Shown piece by piece: positions 26,144 through 38,297 of a stretch of DNA of 64,000 nt. Within the stretch, counting starts at the first letter, position 1; the number at the start of each line of letters is the position of its first letter. Source of the stretch: Brachynemurus nebulosus (lineage: Eukaryota; Arthropoda; Insecta; Neuroptera; Myrmeleontidae). The DNA is taken from assembly GCA_035578155.1 (NCBI GenBank), contig JAPWDM010000014.1, forward strand, positions 13,619,501 through 13,683,500, written 5' to 3'. The notes below the pieces were generated by a model. It was not told the origin of the DNA, searched no databases, and was given only the letters and a program-made list of their open reading frames with translations. The position numbers and the translations under genes are program-made.

Positions 26144-26615
26144 TCTATACATTATAATAAAACTGTAACGAGATCATTTCTGTACATTTTGGGCATGTAC
26201 ACACATTACGCAAAAACTACTGGACAGATTTTAATGAAATTTGGTGTGATGATAACTTATTACCTGGGTCAACATCTAAGATACTTTTTAATCTGGAAAA
26301 ATGTCTCATTTCCAGGGAAAAATAGAAAAACCATTTTGACCATGTACACACATTATGAAAAAACTACTGGGAGGATTTTAATGAAATTTGGTGTGGTGAT
26401 AACCTATTACTTGGGTCAACATTTACGATACTTTTTACTTCGGGAAAATGTCTCATTCCCACGAGCAAATAGAAAATCCATTCTGAGCATGTGCACACAT
26501 TACGCAAAAATTATTGTTCTGTGCAAGTTCTGTATAATTATTACTCTTACACATATATACTTCTCATTGAGTTTATACCTGTGCGTCGCGCGAACGATGT
26601 TGCGGGTACAGCTAG
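26144..26615 (+). mobile_element. Short non-autonomous Helitron, complete
   Basis: It starts TCTATACATTATAATAAAAC after A and ends CTAG before T, preceded by a GC-rich hairpin (CGCGCGAACGATGTTGCGGG). A TC start, a CTRR end, a 3' hairpin and A/T insertion are the Helitron hallmarks (established knowledge). The interior is a tandem array with an exact 147-bp period (units start at 26194, 26341 and 26488). Because 147 is a multiple of 3, the array reads as a 144-codon frame with a 49-residue repeat; that frame is an artefact. A related, 3'-truncated copy is at 57731-58200. Confidence 0.85.
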
Positions 26616-26863
26616 TTTGTTAATAATATGATTGACTGAACCATTTACCTTCGATATGAGTTTAAACAAAATCAATAACAGTTTTTAAAAAACGACACTG
26701 TCTATGAAAGTGCGTAAGGTCCGACACTGATTATTTAAGGGTTACTAAGTGCGAGTAGATCAAATAATGCGATGACACACATGACAAATTTATAAGGATT
26801 TCGTTGTGGTACGGTGAAATCCTAAAAGTAAACAACTTCTCAGTTTTCACTGTAGACTTACAA

Positions 26864-27110
26864 TACCTGCGTCGCAGAATCCTGCATAACATAGCGAATT
26901 ACCAGTACAAAAATTACTTTTTCTCAAAAATCCTCTTACATAGAATAATGGTTCGAAAACGTATCTTATGTGATTTTTTTTTGCTTTTTGCCATAATGTA
27001 AAGAAATTCGAAAAGCTTTAGAATTTTAAAAAATTTTTGCAAAATACTCATTTTTTTGAGATTTTGGGCATTGGGCGTGTCTTGCACTGAAGAACTCATT
27101 CAAGGATTTG
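26864..27110 (+). repeat. R1 dispersed repeat, copy 2
   Basis: It starts with a CCTGCATAACATAGCGAATT-containing block and runs to GAAGAACTCATTCAAGGATT. It lacks the microsatellite and the far end. Confidence 0.7.
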
Positions 27111-27859
27111 AAATTTGCAATTTAAATAAATAAACGGTCTAGGAAAATACGAAAAAAGATTTTCTAAAAATAAAAGGATAATACGAACTCAAAATTTTCA
27201 AAACATATATATAATCCTGATTTATGTGGACCACACTGTACCTGCATTTACATTAATCGAAAATATTGTTTTTGTATTTTGTGATGAAAACGGAAGAAAA
27301 TTGATGGATTTTGAACAATGGGAATAACATAAAAGTTTTTCATCTTTATTATTTTTATTTATTTAGGCCATTCAGCAGCAACATTTTACGTTCAAAAAAA
27401 AAGTTTTTTCATTCTTCTATCTCTACTAAACCCGAATCAAATCTGAAGTATTTTTTGAATAATTTAAAAAGAATATTTTAATAAAATAAAAAGAACATAT
27501 ACATTTCCTTTATTTTATTTATACATCACTGATCGTTAACTACTGTTCTATTGTTCAATTTAATTGAAAAATTATAATAAGAATGGAATAAATTCAAATT
27601 GAATAAATTTTTTACACTTATTATATTCAAGTTGTAAACCATATTGTAATAGATTATAAATAAACAATTACCGAACAGATGTCGTCCATTTAATTTTTCT
27701 TGTATTTCTTATCAATTTATGTATTATAAGATATTGTAATTTCATACTTTGTTCGTATGTAAATTAATGTAATTGTGAGAACCAATTATTAATATTGAAG
27801 ATATTTTTTTATGTTTTGTTATACGCAAATGTTTATAGAGAGTGATTTGTGTAAAAGCT

Positions 27860-27960
27860 TAATTGATAAGTCAATCTCGCAATATTCTTAGGTTCGATTC
27901 TTAATTACAACGAAGATGTGGTTGGGCGCGATGTTCTTAAAATTCTGACGCCAACCAGCA
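27860..27960 (+). ncRNA. tRNA-like (possible SINE head)
   Basis: AGCTTAATTGATAAG resembles a pol III A box, and GGTTCGATTC about 37 bp downstream resembles a B box. It is followed by GATGTGGTTGGGCGCGATG. I could not fold a full cloverleaf, so a tRNA-derived SINE remnant is more likely than a tRNA gene. Confidence 0.25.
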
Positions 27961-28295
27961 GATCCAACTCTCAAATTAGGAAGAGTTAAAATTTTTGAAG
28001 GATTTCATAATGTCTTCGGAGTGAAAATATTTGTAAGCGCGTTGAACGATTTTTAGTAGAGGAAAATCTTATGGTTTTGTGTTATTGAATTTGGGGAAGT
28101 GTGAGTTCAAAGGACCGAAATTTGTTCGCTAAGAGAGTTCAGACGTCTTGAATGAAATTTCTCAGTTAGCCTGTATCCAGTATAAAAATAAGACTGTATA
28201 AAAATTTAAGATGTTTACTGCACAATTTTTTTGTGCATTTTTAAATAATTTAGTTACTGTTAAATAATACTGACAATTTAACACAGTTGTTCTGA

Positions 28296-30211
28296 GATAG
28301 TCAGGTACAAAAGTATACCCCCCTAAAAAATTTTTCTTTTATCTTAAATTAAATAATGTATTAATATTCTTCAGTGATTATATTGTAAACCACTTGTTTT
28401 TTAATTTCCGCGCGCTTATGTTGTAGCAATATAAAACAAATGTTGAAAAAACGTTGTAAAATGATGTTTATCAATTATATTTCAAAAACGGCGTGGTGAG
28501 TAATTTTTATTTGTTATTAAATATGGTTTGTAACTTTGTATTTTATAACATACTAAATTTTTATCAAATTCCTTCGACACGTTTTCATTTTATTCACAAA
28601 AAAAAGAGTTTTCCCATAAGAGCCCGTGTTAAAATTATAAAACTTTGAAATTGTTTCTCTCAAAATTGGGGTGGTCAATTTTTTTTCAGTAAGGGCTCGT
28701 ATTACTGGGATTAAATTAAATAAATATCTAGAGAAGTTTCGTTAAAATCCTTTGAAAAAATCGTTTTATCGACCAACTACCTTAACTCATGTGTATTAAG
28801 TCCCATAAGAATATTGTAGTTTTTTCATTTTTACGGTGAAAAAAAAGTTAGAACAGATTTTTACAACGAAAAAAATGGTACAAAAACAAGGATTGTCAAC
28901 CGTTCGGTTTTCAATCGGACAGTCCAATTATAACGTGATTTGTCCCGGTTCGGTTCTGTATGTATGACCGGACAGCAAATGTCCGATTAATTGACAAATT
29001 GAATAGACATGGGCGTTAAAAGCTGACAATTACTGTCTCAAGGTTATGAGAAAATGAAGGCAGAGTATTAACGTGTACTAAACATTTCATTGGTCATTTC
29101 AACACGGCAAAAATGAAACAAAAGTTTTTACTGGTTTTAATTGATTTTACGCAAAACCAAAGTAACAATATATTAAATCCTGTTGGAATAACTTTTCGCA
29201 CTAATACACCCATTCTTCCCGTCCTCTCCCAGACAATGTCATTCAAAACTAGGTATTAGACTTGAATTTATTAAAATTTGTTAACAATTATTGTTGACTA
29301 TGCTCTAATCTTTTTCTATGTACAATAAAACGCATATGTATATTTTAATTATCTGATTAATTTTTGTTATCAACAAGTGGTACAATTGTACCATATAGTA
29401 CATAGCCAATAAATAAATGAAACATTACAAATATTAATTATTTATACATACTATATACACAATTATTTTAAAATATACACAAGATTAACTGGAAATGATT
29501 AAAATTATGAATGGTTTTTAAAATATATGTAATCACTAATCAGTTTTATAAGCGTCATACACAAATTACGATTAAAAAAAATATCATATTTATATGTATA
29601 CGACACAACAGCAATCATGTGTTTTCCAGTGTTATCGGACATCCGCAAATATTCATTGATATTCGGTCGGATCGTCATATAGTAAAGTAATGGAATTACA
29701 TATTTTTTAATTTACATAATATTACGACATTACTTCAGAAAATGATTCTATAGCAACGATTTTTCAAAGGATTTTAACGAAACTTCTCTAAACATTTATT
29801 CAATTTAATACCAATAATACGAGCCTATACCGAAAAAAATTAACCGCCCCAATTTTGAAAAAAAAAAACGGTTTCAAAGTTTTGTAATTTTAACACGGGC
29901 TCTTATGGGAAATTGACATGTTCACACGAACGATTTTTTTGAATCAAATGAAAACGTGTCAAAGGAATTTGATAAAAATTTAATATGTTATAAAATAAAA
30001 GGTTACAAACCATATTTACAAACATCATTTTACAACGTTTTTATAACGCTTTTTCAACTATGCTTTTATATTGCTACAACATAAGCATGCGGAAATAAAA
30101 AAAAAAAAAAACAAGTGATAAACAAATATAAAAACCGAAGAATATTAATACATTATTTAATTTTTGATAAAAGAAATTTTTTTTTGAGATTTACTTTTGT
30201 ACCTGACTATC
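28296..30211. mobile_element. 1.9-kb element with long inverted arms
   Basis: The left arm (28296-28765) and right arm (29755-30211) are diverged inverted copies. Outer ends are GATAGTCAGGTACAAAAGTA and its complement; inner ends are CCTTTGAAAAAATCGTT and AACGATTTTTCAAAGG. Shared internal blocks include CATAAGAGCCCGTGTTAAAA and TTGTAGCAATATAAAA-type sequence. The spacer (28766-29754) has no recognisable coding region; it contains short inverted motifs such as ATCGGACA and TGTCCGAT. No clear target duplication was found. Foldback-like or long-TIR DNA transposon (inference). Confidence 0.7.
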
Positions 30212-30235
30212 GTACCAACCTTAATTAAAAAATAG

Positions 30236-30525
30236 ACCAGAGAAGTGGTCTGGCATGCTTAGACACTGGCATTGTCAAGTGGTAGGTCGAGGGTTCGAAT
30301 TTCGTGACTGACTATGCCCGTGAAGGTTTTTTGCAGTTTCCCTTCACATTTCCAAATGAATATCGGCATAGTTCCTTTAAAGAAGTGGGCTGTAAGCGCA
30401 CACCTTTCAAACCCTCACCACTTTCTTTGTCCTCCACTCACATAATAAAATGTATAAAGTAAAAGAGTATTGTAAATGGTACCTACGCAACTAAAGATAC
30501 AAATAATGATGTGGGTGGTGTCTAC
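30236..30525 (+). mobile_element. tRNA-derived SINE
   Basis: An A-box-like TGGCATGCTTAGACACTGG is followed by GGTCGAGGGTTCGAATTTCG, a good pol III B box. The body carries GGCATAGTTCCTTTAAAG, resembling the central domain I recall from insect SINEs. It ends in an A-rich AAAGATACAAATAATGATG tail. It lies just outside the right arm of the long inverted-repeat element. Confidence 0.65.
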
Positions 30526-30628
30526 TATAGATTAAAAATTTCAAAAACAGACGTTAAACGACATTATTATTTATTATTTAAAAAATAGTATATTTATTAT
30601 TATTATTAAGCACATATTATACTACTAC

Positions 30629-30790
30629 TTGTCTATGAGACGACGATCTCTAATAGCAGGACGAAGGGAAGAGGAGAATTTACACAAACTGTTATGCTAA
30701 AAAGAGACAGACGGAATACATATTATGCTAAAAAGAGACAGATCACAATGAAGGCAACGACGGCGTCAGAGATCATCGTCTCATAGACAA
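30629..30790. mobile_element. 162-bp MITE with TTGTCTATGAGACGACGATC ends
   Basis: The left end TTGTCTATGAGACGACGATC and right end GATCATCGTCTCATAGACAA are inverted repeats of about 23 bp with one mismatch. The interior has a direct repeat of TTATGCTAAAAAGAGACAGA about 35 bp apart. No convincing target duplication. Confidence 0.7.
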
Positions 30791-32210
30791 ATTGTACCTA
30801 TTTAGATGTCATACAGAATCCACGAGGAAAATACCTTTATATTTATGGAATACAAAGCTAATGTATTTTATGATTAACGTAATTTGCACTGTAATGGTTA
30901 ATTATAAAATTAAAGGGTTTGTTTTTGCAAGCATGCAAAATTAAATATTAATGATATAAATAAATAGTGGTGTTAGTAAGGAGTGGAAAAATAACTGATT
31001 ATAACGAAAACCGAAATTTTTTTTTTTTTTTTTTGAAGTCGCGGTACTTAGGTTTCTAAATGGCTGGTCAAACTACCTCACACAAAAATTAATAGATTAA
31101 ATCAAATCAAAACACTAATGATAAATCGTTAAACAGTTTTCAATTCAAAAATCTTATCCGAAAACCAGGTCCAACAAGGAGGGTAAGTGGGATCGCAGCC
31201 CCGGGGCCCAGGCTTGACATGCGGGACCAGTAAAATGTAAAATAAATAACTGTAAAAATGTTTTTTCTTTTTCTGTTCATCAGTTATATTTCTGAAGAAG
31301 ATTTTTTTAAAAATGTGGTTTATTTCCGAAGCCCGCCACCTCTCTCCACGGCTATGCTTTTCGAAACTTTTTGGGCGTTTAGTTGATAAACGAAGACGCA
31401 GTGGCCTGAGTTATCTATACTACAATACTGAGGAGGATCTATTCTACAATATATGTTAATTTCTTCGAAATCCGTGATTCCTAAGTTTGATACTACTCTT
31501 GTTAATTTAAAACTTTTTCAACTTTAAAATCACTTATTTAATAGGCAATACTTTGAATGAAGATTGAACTGCTACAGTCATTGTTTCTAATTCATAACCC
31601 TAACAGTCATTTTAATTCAAAGCTAATCAGTATTACTTTTCTGAATTTCTTACAACTGGTGTTATACAGGTAGAACACCTGTTATACTACTGGCTCAGTA
31701 ATAAATAGTTTATTACATTTTCACGTAATATAAAACACATTTAACATTCCATAAAATGAAATATCGAGGAAAAAATTATAATATGTACAGAACAAAATGA
31801 TTTACACATGTTAACAGATACTCGAACACAAAATATAAAAGATTAATAAATAACGTAACATATGAAATAGGAAAAAATTATTGTATGCTTGCTTTGCATT
31901 ATGTACGTATTGTAAAAATTGTTGACTCTCCCTGGCTGGTACTGGTACAATGAACAAACGTGTGGGTCGCACATATTTTTTTTTTTCAAAAATAATTACA
32001 TATCAGTTGTAATCATACATAACACATACGTACATATATATTATGTATAGCCTTGTTATAATAAAATTATTAAACAACCCAGTCAATAGTAATGCCACGT
32101 TGAGCCAAAAGAGCGTAGGTAACTGAAATTTAAGAAAAAATCGGATGAAGATCTCTAAGCATTCGAAATCGGTTGCATCTATAGCAAAAATGAATATACC
32201 TAATAAATGC
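30791..32210. other. Intergenic, nothing firm
   Basis: A short GC-richer patch (31185-31235, containing CCCCGGGGCCCAGG) and a hairpin with CAGGT/ACCTG near 31668 are the only notable points. Confidence 0.35.
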
Positions 32211-32221
32211 TTTGTTTATAG

Positions 32222-32888
32222 GCAGCCTATAATTCAATGATCCACTGAGCGTTTAACATACCTTTCTCGGAAGAAAATTTTAAAAAATAAATAAATAATA
32301 TTAAAACCATAGCGAATAACAACGGATATAATTCAAACCTAATCGATAAATTAATAGCTAAAAAAGAATTTAAACAAATCTTAAAAGAAATTTACCCCTC
32401 CGTTAAACCAGAACCAAAAACTAACTTTAAAACTATAACATATTTTGCTAAAATATCAGATAAAATTTAAAAAAAAAATTTTAGCAAAATCAAACGTAAA
32501 TATAGAATTTAAATCAGGCTTTAATCTAGGTAACTTAATATATAACAATAACACAAAAATTAATAAACTTAAAAAATCGGGTATCTACAAATTAAACTGC
32601 CAAGATTGTAATGGTTTTTACATCGGTCAAACTGGCAGAAAGTTTGAAAGCCGGAGAGTAGAGCATTTCAGGTCGTATAGAAATAAAAAATCCGACTCTG
32701 CTTTTGCGAGGCATTTAGTAGGCACCGGACACACATCACAACGGGAAATTACAGTGTTACACGAGGCAAGCAAAGGACAGAAGTTAACAATCATAGAAGC
32801 AATAAAAATAAATAAGCATAGCTCCGATCACCTTCTAAATGATTACACCGATATTTATTACAGTTCAACTTTATTTTCAATATTATAA
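32222..32888 (+). pseudogene. Penelope-like RT C-terminus and GIY-YIG endonuclease
   Basis: The first frame (32222-32467) reads AAYNSMIH, a stop (TGA 32246), AFNIPFSEENFKK, a stop (TAA 32288), then NNNGYNSNLIDKLI, the linker between reverse transcriptase and endonuclease in Penelope-like elements. It ends at TAA 32468 beside an A10 run, and the homologous reading continues in another frame to TAA 32888. That part holds GIY at about residues 46-48, CQDC (CX2C) at 52-55 and FYIGQTGR at 58-65, followed by ARHLVGTGH and a late Glu-containing helix (IIEAIKI). A CX2C between GIY and YIG is characteristic of Penelope-like endonucleases. Two nonsense codons and a frame break make it a pseudogene; the reverse transcriptase core is absent. 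Confidence 0.85.
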
Positions 32889-33140
32889 CTTATTTAAATT
32901 TTAATTTCTGTTTAAACTGTATTCATTGTATTTATTGTCTTTTTGTCAATTTCAAGTTCAATCTTTTGTCACGTGTTTGTTTGCTTCTTGCCACATGTAA
33001 TGTAATCTTATTTTTCTTGATCGTTGGATTCTCCTACTACACCCCCTTCCACTTTCACATCACATACCCCCTCCCCTTTATAAGCATAGGTAGATAAAAT
33101 TAGTATATAAGGCATGTATCGAATGTAATTTTTATTCTGT

Positions 33141-33187
33141 TTGAAAATGACTGACGGTTCGAAACAATATTGTCAAAATTTCAAAAT
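33141..33187 (+). ncRNA. Reduced hammerhead-like motif in Penelope 3' end, copy 1
   Basis: CTGACGG TTC GAAAC AATATT GTC (33151-33174) has the order of a hammerhead core: CUGA, GAAA, then a tiny stem III closing on GUC. TTTGAAA upstream and TTTCAAA downstream could form stem I. Position A9 and a real stem II are missing, so catalysis is doubtful. Hammerheads are known in Penelope-like elements. Confidence 0.35.
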
Positions 33188-33575
33188 AAAAGTGGTATTA
33201 TTGCGACGTAAAATATTTGTTTATTATTTACAAATATGGAATACCATAAACTAACGCTCAAATCTCTGAAAATTTGTATTATAAAATTAAGTTACTTGTG
33301 ACCGAGTTGATATTATTTTGGTTTTTCATGTCGCAATTAATTCGGAGAAAATCGGAAAAATTAATTTAAGCAGGTTTACACACGGGTCACTTTGCTCATA
33401 TATACTCTATAGAAACTAGAAGATTTAACTTATAGCGCAGCACAACTGTACAACACTTGTGGATTATAAAAATAGAAAAACTATCAAAATTTCCCATTAC
33501 CAGAGAATTACCTTTCTTTTAATTATTTAGTGATTTCCTACACAAAAAAATGACGCAAATTATAGAAGACAACAT

Positions 33576-33985
33576 TTTTTTTAGCGAATTTCCGAAATTC
33601 AACTATTACAGCCACTGTTATGGTGCAACTTGAGCCCGGGATTGATAAAAATTGGTTTTGAGGTACCCAGAAGCCGAAAATGACATTCACTAAAAATATA
33701 TTTATTATTATCAACCGATACATTATATTTTTACGAAATTTAGTGAAAATGTAAGTCCTAAGCCCTTGGATGAATTGTTGAGCCAGACACACCGAATGCC
33801 TAAAACCTTAAAAAAATTTGTTTTTTGATAAAATTCAAAACTTTTTTGAAACTTTTTATATGCCATGACAAAGAGCATGGTATAAAAAAGTTACATAATA
33901 GGTTTTAGGATCATTATCCTATTTTTGTAGGAAAGTAGTTTTTGTAACCGGAAATTCGGTATATTATGTAGGCTGCGACAGAGAT
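33576..33985 (-). repeat. R1 dispersed repeat, copy 3
   Basis: It runs from GCGAATTTCCGAAATTCAAC to a CTGCGACAGAGATAT block on the minus strand and contains the CTTGGATGAATTGTTGAGCC box. The microsatellite position holds only AAATATATTTATTATT. Confidence 0.75.
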
Positions 33986-34132
33986 ATATATTTTTTTTAA
34001 CAAGAATAATTATTCCCATTTTCAACAAAACATTTTCAATTTAAATGATTATTTATTTATTCAGTAAATTTTTATTATTTTCCGGCATTTAAAGATTTTT
34101 TTCGTGAAAAAACTCCCATTTTCTTCCAAATA

Positions 34133-34390
34133 CGTATAGACAGGGGCGTCGTATTTGCCATAAGGCGGACTAGGCGCACGTCTAGAGCGAGAAATTTGAG
34201 GGGCGGCAAATTTTGGGGGAAAAATATAATTTTTTTTTTGCTTGTCACTTGTTTTTTGATAGGAAAAGGGAAAAAAGTGAGAAAGTTGCTAAGAATTTTC
34301 TTTTAAATTTTTGTTTTACAAAAAAGTAGGGTCGGAATTTTTTACAGTGCCTCGGGCGGCACTTAAGGTAAATAGGTCCCTGCGTATAGA
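34133..34390. mobile_element. hAT MITE, 242 bp, perfect 8-bp duplication
   Basis: The element (34141-34382) starts CAGGGGCGTCGTATTTGCC and ends AAATAGGTCCCTG. It is flanked on both sides by CGTATAGA, an exact 8-bp duplication, so this insertion is comparatively young. No coding region. Confidence 0.9.
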
Positions 34391-35957
34391 GATAGGTTTT
34401 TTTGACTTAACTCGAAAAATACGGATCCAATGGAGCCAACCAACACAACAAAATACGTAACCATTCACTTCTTTGTACAAATTGAACGACACGTATCTCA
34501 CATAGAATCATATGAACTGAATGAACGAACATAACACAATACACAAAGCAATATGTGTGTAACAAAAAAAACAAAAAATTAGTTTCTACTTTGTTTTCTT
34601 GTTATGTCCTTTTGAATAATGCATATGAAAACAAAGTAGCATCGAAATTTAATCAAACCTAAACTCCACAGTGCACATTTGATGTTATTTATTTTTCTAG
34701 GTTTCGAGTGAAATTGTTTTTTTATTCGCTGCCTATCTCCAGATGACAGTTTATATGGTAAGGTATATATACAAACGACATTCTTGTCCTGGACAGATAG
34801 ATGGGCACATTAAAAACAGAAGCAAATTCTGTGCTAGGAGAATATTTGTTACAAATCACTTGATTTTATGTTTTTAGGAAATGAAGATAAGAACTCTATA
34901 TACATATAGTTAAGGGAATCGTTTTGCTACTCGTAAAACATTCTGACTAGTATTAAAAATTTATTAACAACTTCATCCATTTTCTTTGTCTTTCAAAGAA
35001 AGCTTTTGATTAACGAATCATTCCTTAAAAAATGCGAAAAAATATCGATGATGTGAAGAAAGCTGAGAGAGGAAAGAAAACATTAAAGTTAGAAAAGAAA
35101 ATTTCTAAGCAATGAAAATTATTACTTTTGTCTAATTTTATCTGATGTTCTGTGAAACGTCATTGAAATTTACAAGAAAATATTTTATAGTGTTAATTTA
35201 GAATTTTGATGGTAAAATTTCGTATATGAACAGTAGTAACAAAAATAACGGGTATGTACATATTTCTTTCTTTTTTAACAACAATAAAATTTTCATTTTG
35301 GGTGATTAGTTGTAGACTCTCATGGCAGAATATATTTATCTCTCTCCAACGGTTGATGGTAAGATGAAAAACTTTCGAGAATTTGACTCAAGCGACCCTG
35401 CCTAAAAAACTTTTTTTCGCAAACTTGCATTTTTTTTCTTCATTCTTTCCTTGGCGAAAAAAAACCGTTAGTGAGCAAAAAAAAAATTTCCATATTTCTT
35501 TCAGAGATTAGAAGCATTACAGGATAAAAAAAATATTTCGCAATAAAAGATTACTTTTCCTTCTTGCCTGTTGTGGCCCTTTTCGTCGTGCGCCCTGGAG
35601 CGACAGCTCCTCTTGTTCTATTGTGGTTACGCCTCTGATAACCATATATAAACATCAAGTATTGTCTGATAATGATTATATGAATCGCAACATGTCACAA
35701 AATTAAATAAAATAAAAAATGATATTTTTGAAAAGTGTTTTATTAACTACAAGCAAATATCGAATACCATATTACACCCATATCGATTAAATTTATTCCA
35801 AGTTTCATCAAAAATGAAAACTGGGAATCTTTCCTTGTTTCTCCCTGAATCACGCTGATTCGTTCAAACCTAAAATAATGCGTTTTGAGGTGTACCAAAT
35901 TAAAATTAAAATTTTCTTTTTAAATTTTGTATCCCAAAAGGAAACTTAGGGCCGCAT
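34391..35957. other. Intergenic; possible hAT right end near 35635
   Basis: GTGGTTACGCCTCTG ending near 35637 looks like an hAT 3' terminus, but no CAGAGGCG partner was found. Otherwise AT-rich with no gene. Confidence 0.35.
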
Positions 35958-36548
35958 TTACCTTTGTGGAGGTGCCGGAGCACTTCTCATGTGGTGGCCC
36001 CTAAGTACTTCACCTGTGGAGAGCCTTGAGTACTTTTGTGGAGGTCCTCCTGGAAAAATTTTTAGAAGAGGGTTGACGAGCGCTATTCTCTTATTCTCGA
36101 TGCGACGGATGTTTCTCGATGTAATGGTGACCGGAGGCGCGTTTTCAAGGATCATCTGTTTGAGAGTGTTAAAATTAGCCAACTTGCCGGATTTATAATT
36201 GATTGTGATGCCTTCAATTTTGCATGTGAGTGGTTTTACTTTATCTTCCCTCGTTGAATATACTGTATAGACATACATCTTGGGGCCGCCAGAAACAAAC
36301 TCGTTGATATAACTACCAACGCCGTAATCTTCCAACTCATCCGTCATATCACCCAAGAAAGAGCCCGTTGGCGGATCGTATACACCACCCCTATGAATGT
36401 AAATAACACTATCTGTATCGTAATACAGAACTCTTTCGCATCCGTCGCATTCTTTTATACTCATTATTCTTTCTATTTTATTCCTATATTTTGAGATTTT
36501 AATGCCCTCATGTAAATCCGGCTCTAAAGAAACTCCCGTTTTTGAAAA
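35958..36548 (-). pseudogene. Family B DNA polymerase fragment (Polinton/virus type)
   Basis: The minus-strand frame is open from 36548 (just after TAA) to a stop at 35958, about 196 codons. It shows LYYDTDSVIYIHRGG (motif C, YxDTDS, two catalytic Asp), then PPTGSFLGDMTDELEDYG and FVSGGPKMYVY with the KxY motif downstream of motif C. These match protein-primed family B polymerases as carried by Polintons/Mavericks and some small DNA viruses. Motifs A and B and the exonuclease domain are absent, and no partner genes (integrase, capsid, ATPase) were seen nearby. The Met at 36464 is internal to the homologous region, so it is not taken as a start. A 24-A run lies just upstream. A decayed insertion fragment. 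Confidence 0.75.
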
Positions 36549-36572
36549 TTAATTACTGAACTATGGTTTTGT

Positions 36573-36596
36573 CAAAAAAAAAAAAAAAAAAAAAAA
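36573..36596 (+). repeat. Poly-A tract
   Basis: An uninterrupted run of about 24 A beside the polymerase fragment. Possibly the tail of a retroposed copy; no other evidence. Confidence 0.7.
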
Positions 36597-37188
36597 TACT
36601 ATAGTATATAGGCCGTTAAAAATCACAAAACAGAATTGGCTTCATACTTTTAACAGAGCTTCAAATATTAAACTTCGTTTAAAAAACATTGACGAATTTT
36701 TATAAATTTTCCTACAATTGACTCGAATATTTTTTTTATTTTTTATTTTTGTTTTTTAAGGATCAAAGAATTTGTAATCGTATGTTTATGCTTTTAAAAT
36801 TCGAGGTATTTACAAATCGAAAAAAATAGAAAGTAAAACATTAATAAAAACGAACAAACCGAACAAAAACGCCAAAGTGAATGAAAAAATATTTTATGAA
36901 ACGCTTCAATAAATTACATAAATTTATATTTTCTCGGTTTAAATCTATCATAAACGTAAATTTCTAAATATATAGTCGCAGCCAGAGAATCACATGTGCT
37001 TGCTACACATAGTGAGTACTGCTCCATATCATACTCGTATGTGTAGTCGTGTAGTGTATGTTCTTTATGGTTTTTTGTGACAACGCGCGCTATACAAAGA
37101 ATAATTTGTTTTCCAATTGAGTTAATATTATTTATAGCTCATAAATTTTATTTGAAAAAAACCGCACTTGTCAACATATATATTAAAT

Positions 37189-37705
<517 letters not shown>

Positions 37706-38123
37706 TTTTCCGGTTTTTGAAAAAAGAAGAAAAATATAGATACGAATTTTTTTTATTGATTAATTAACAATTCAATTAATCCTTCTCAGCAATAAATTTT
37801 ATCTATTTAATAATTTAAAAAAATTATTAATATTAAAGAAAAATTTACGTATACGTATGTTTACTGAATGATTTGTAACAAATGTATCATCATATGTAAC
37901 CAATTATAGTTAATAATAATTAATTAAATATTAATATTTTTAAGTTACACACATTCAATAAAATATAGCATTCAGTGCGATCCACGATGACAGACTGCCT
38001 AAAATCTCACATTCAACTTTTACATAAATTAGGTTTTTAATTCTCGCCTGTGATTTTTTTGTATTATTTTTACTAATATTGATTCCGTCAAAAATGGTAA
38101 AAAAAATAATATCAAAAATCTAT

Positions 38124-38297
38124 GGTTGCCTGTACACGATCAGTAATACTGTCAGTATTTAGAAATACGGACAGTATTACTGATCGTGTATTGATAATAC
38201 TGAAGTATTCGTATATATAATTTATATTATAAAAATAATGATTCATTATTTTTGTCCTTACATACTGACAGTATTACTGATCGTGTACAGGCAGCCC
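38124..38297. mobile_element. Palindromic MITE, about 170 bp
   Basis: The left end GTTGCCTGTACACGATCAGT and right end ACTGATCGTGTACAGGCAGC extend to a terminal inverted repeat of about 34 bp ending in ACTGTCAGTAT. A third, inverted copy of the same motif sits inside (38172-38191). An ATG on both sides may be a 3-bp duplication. No coding region. Confidence 0.8.

Larger units (their letters stand above)
32211..33270 (+). mobile_element. Penelope-like element, 5'-truncated
   Basis: The segment comprises a broken coding region (32222-32888) and a 3' UTR of about 380 bp that is repeated at 38519-38850. Both copies stop matching after AACGCTCAAATCT. The conserved end carries a hammerhead-like core. 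A shared 3' end with variable 5' truncation is normal for target-primed elements such as Penelope-like retroelements. Confidence 0.8.

Noticed and set aside
26189..26623. 144-codon frame with a 49-residue repeat
   Set aside because: It is the tandem array of a non-autonomous Helitron whose period happens to be a multiple of three.
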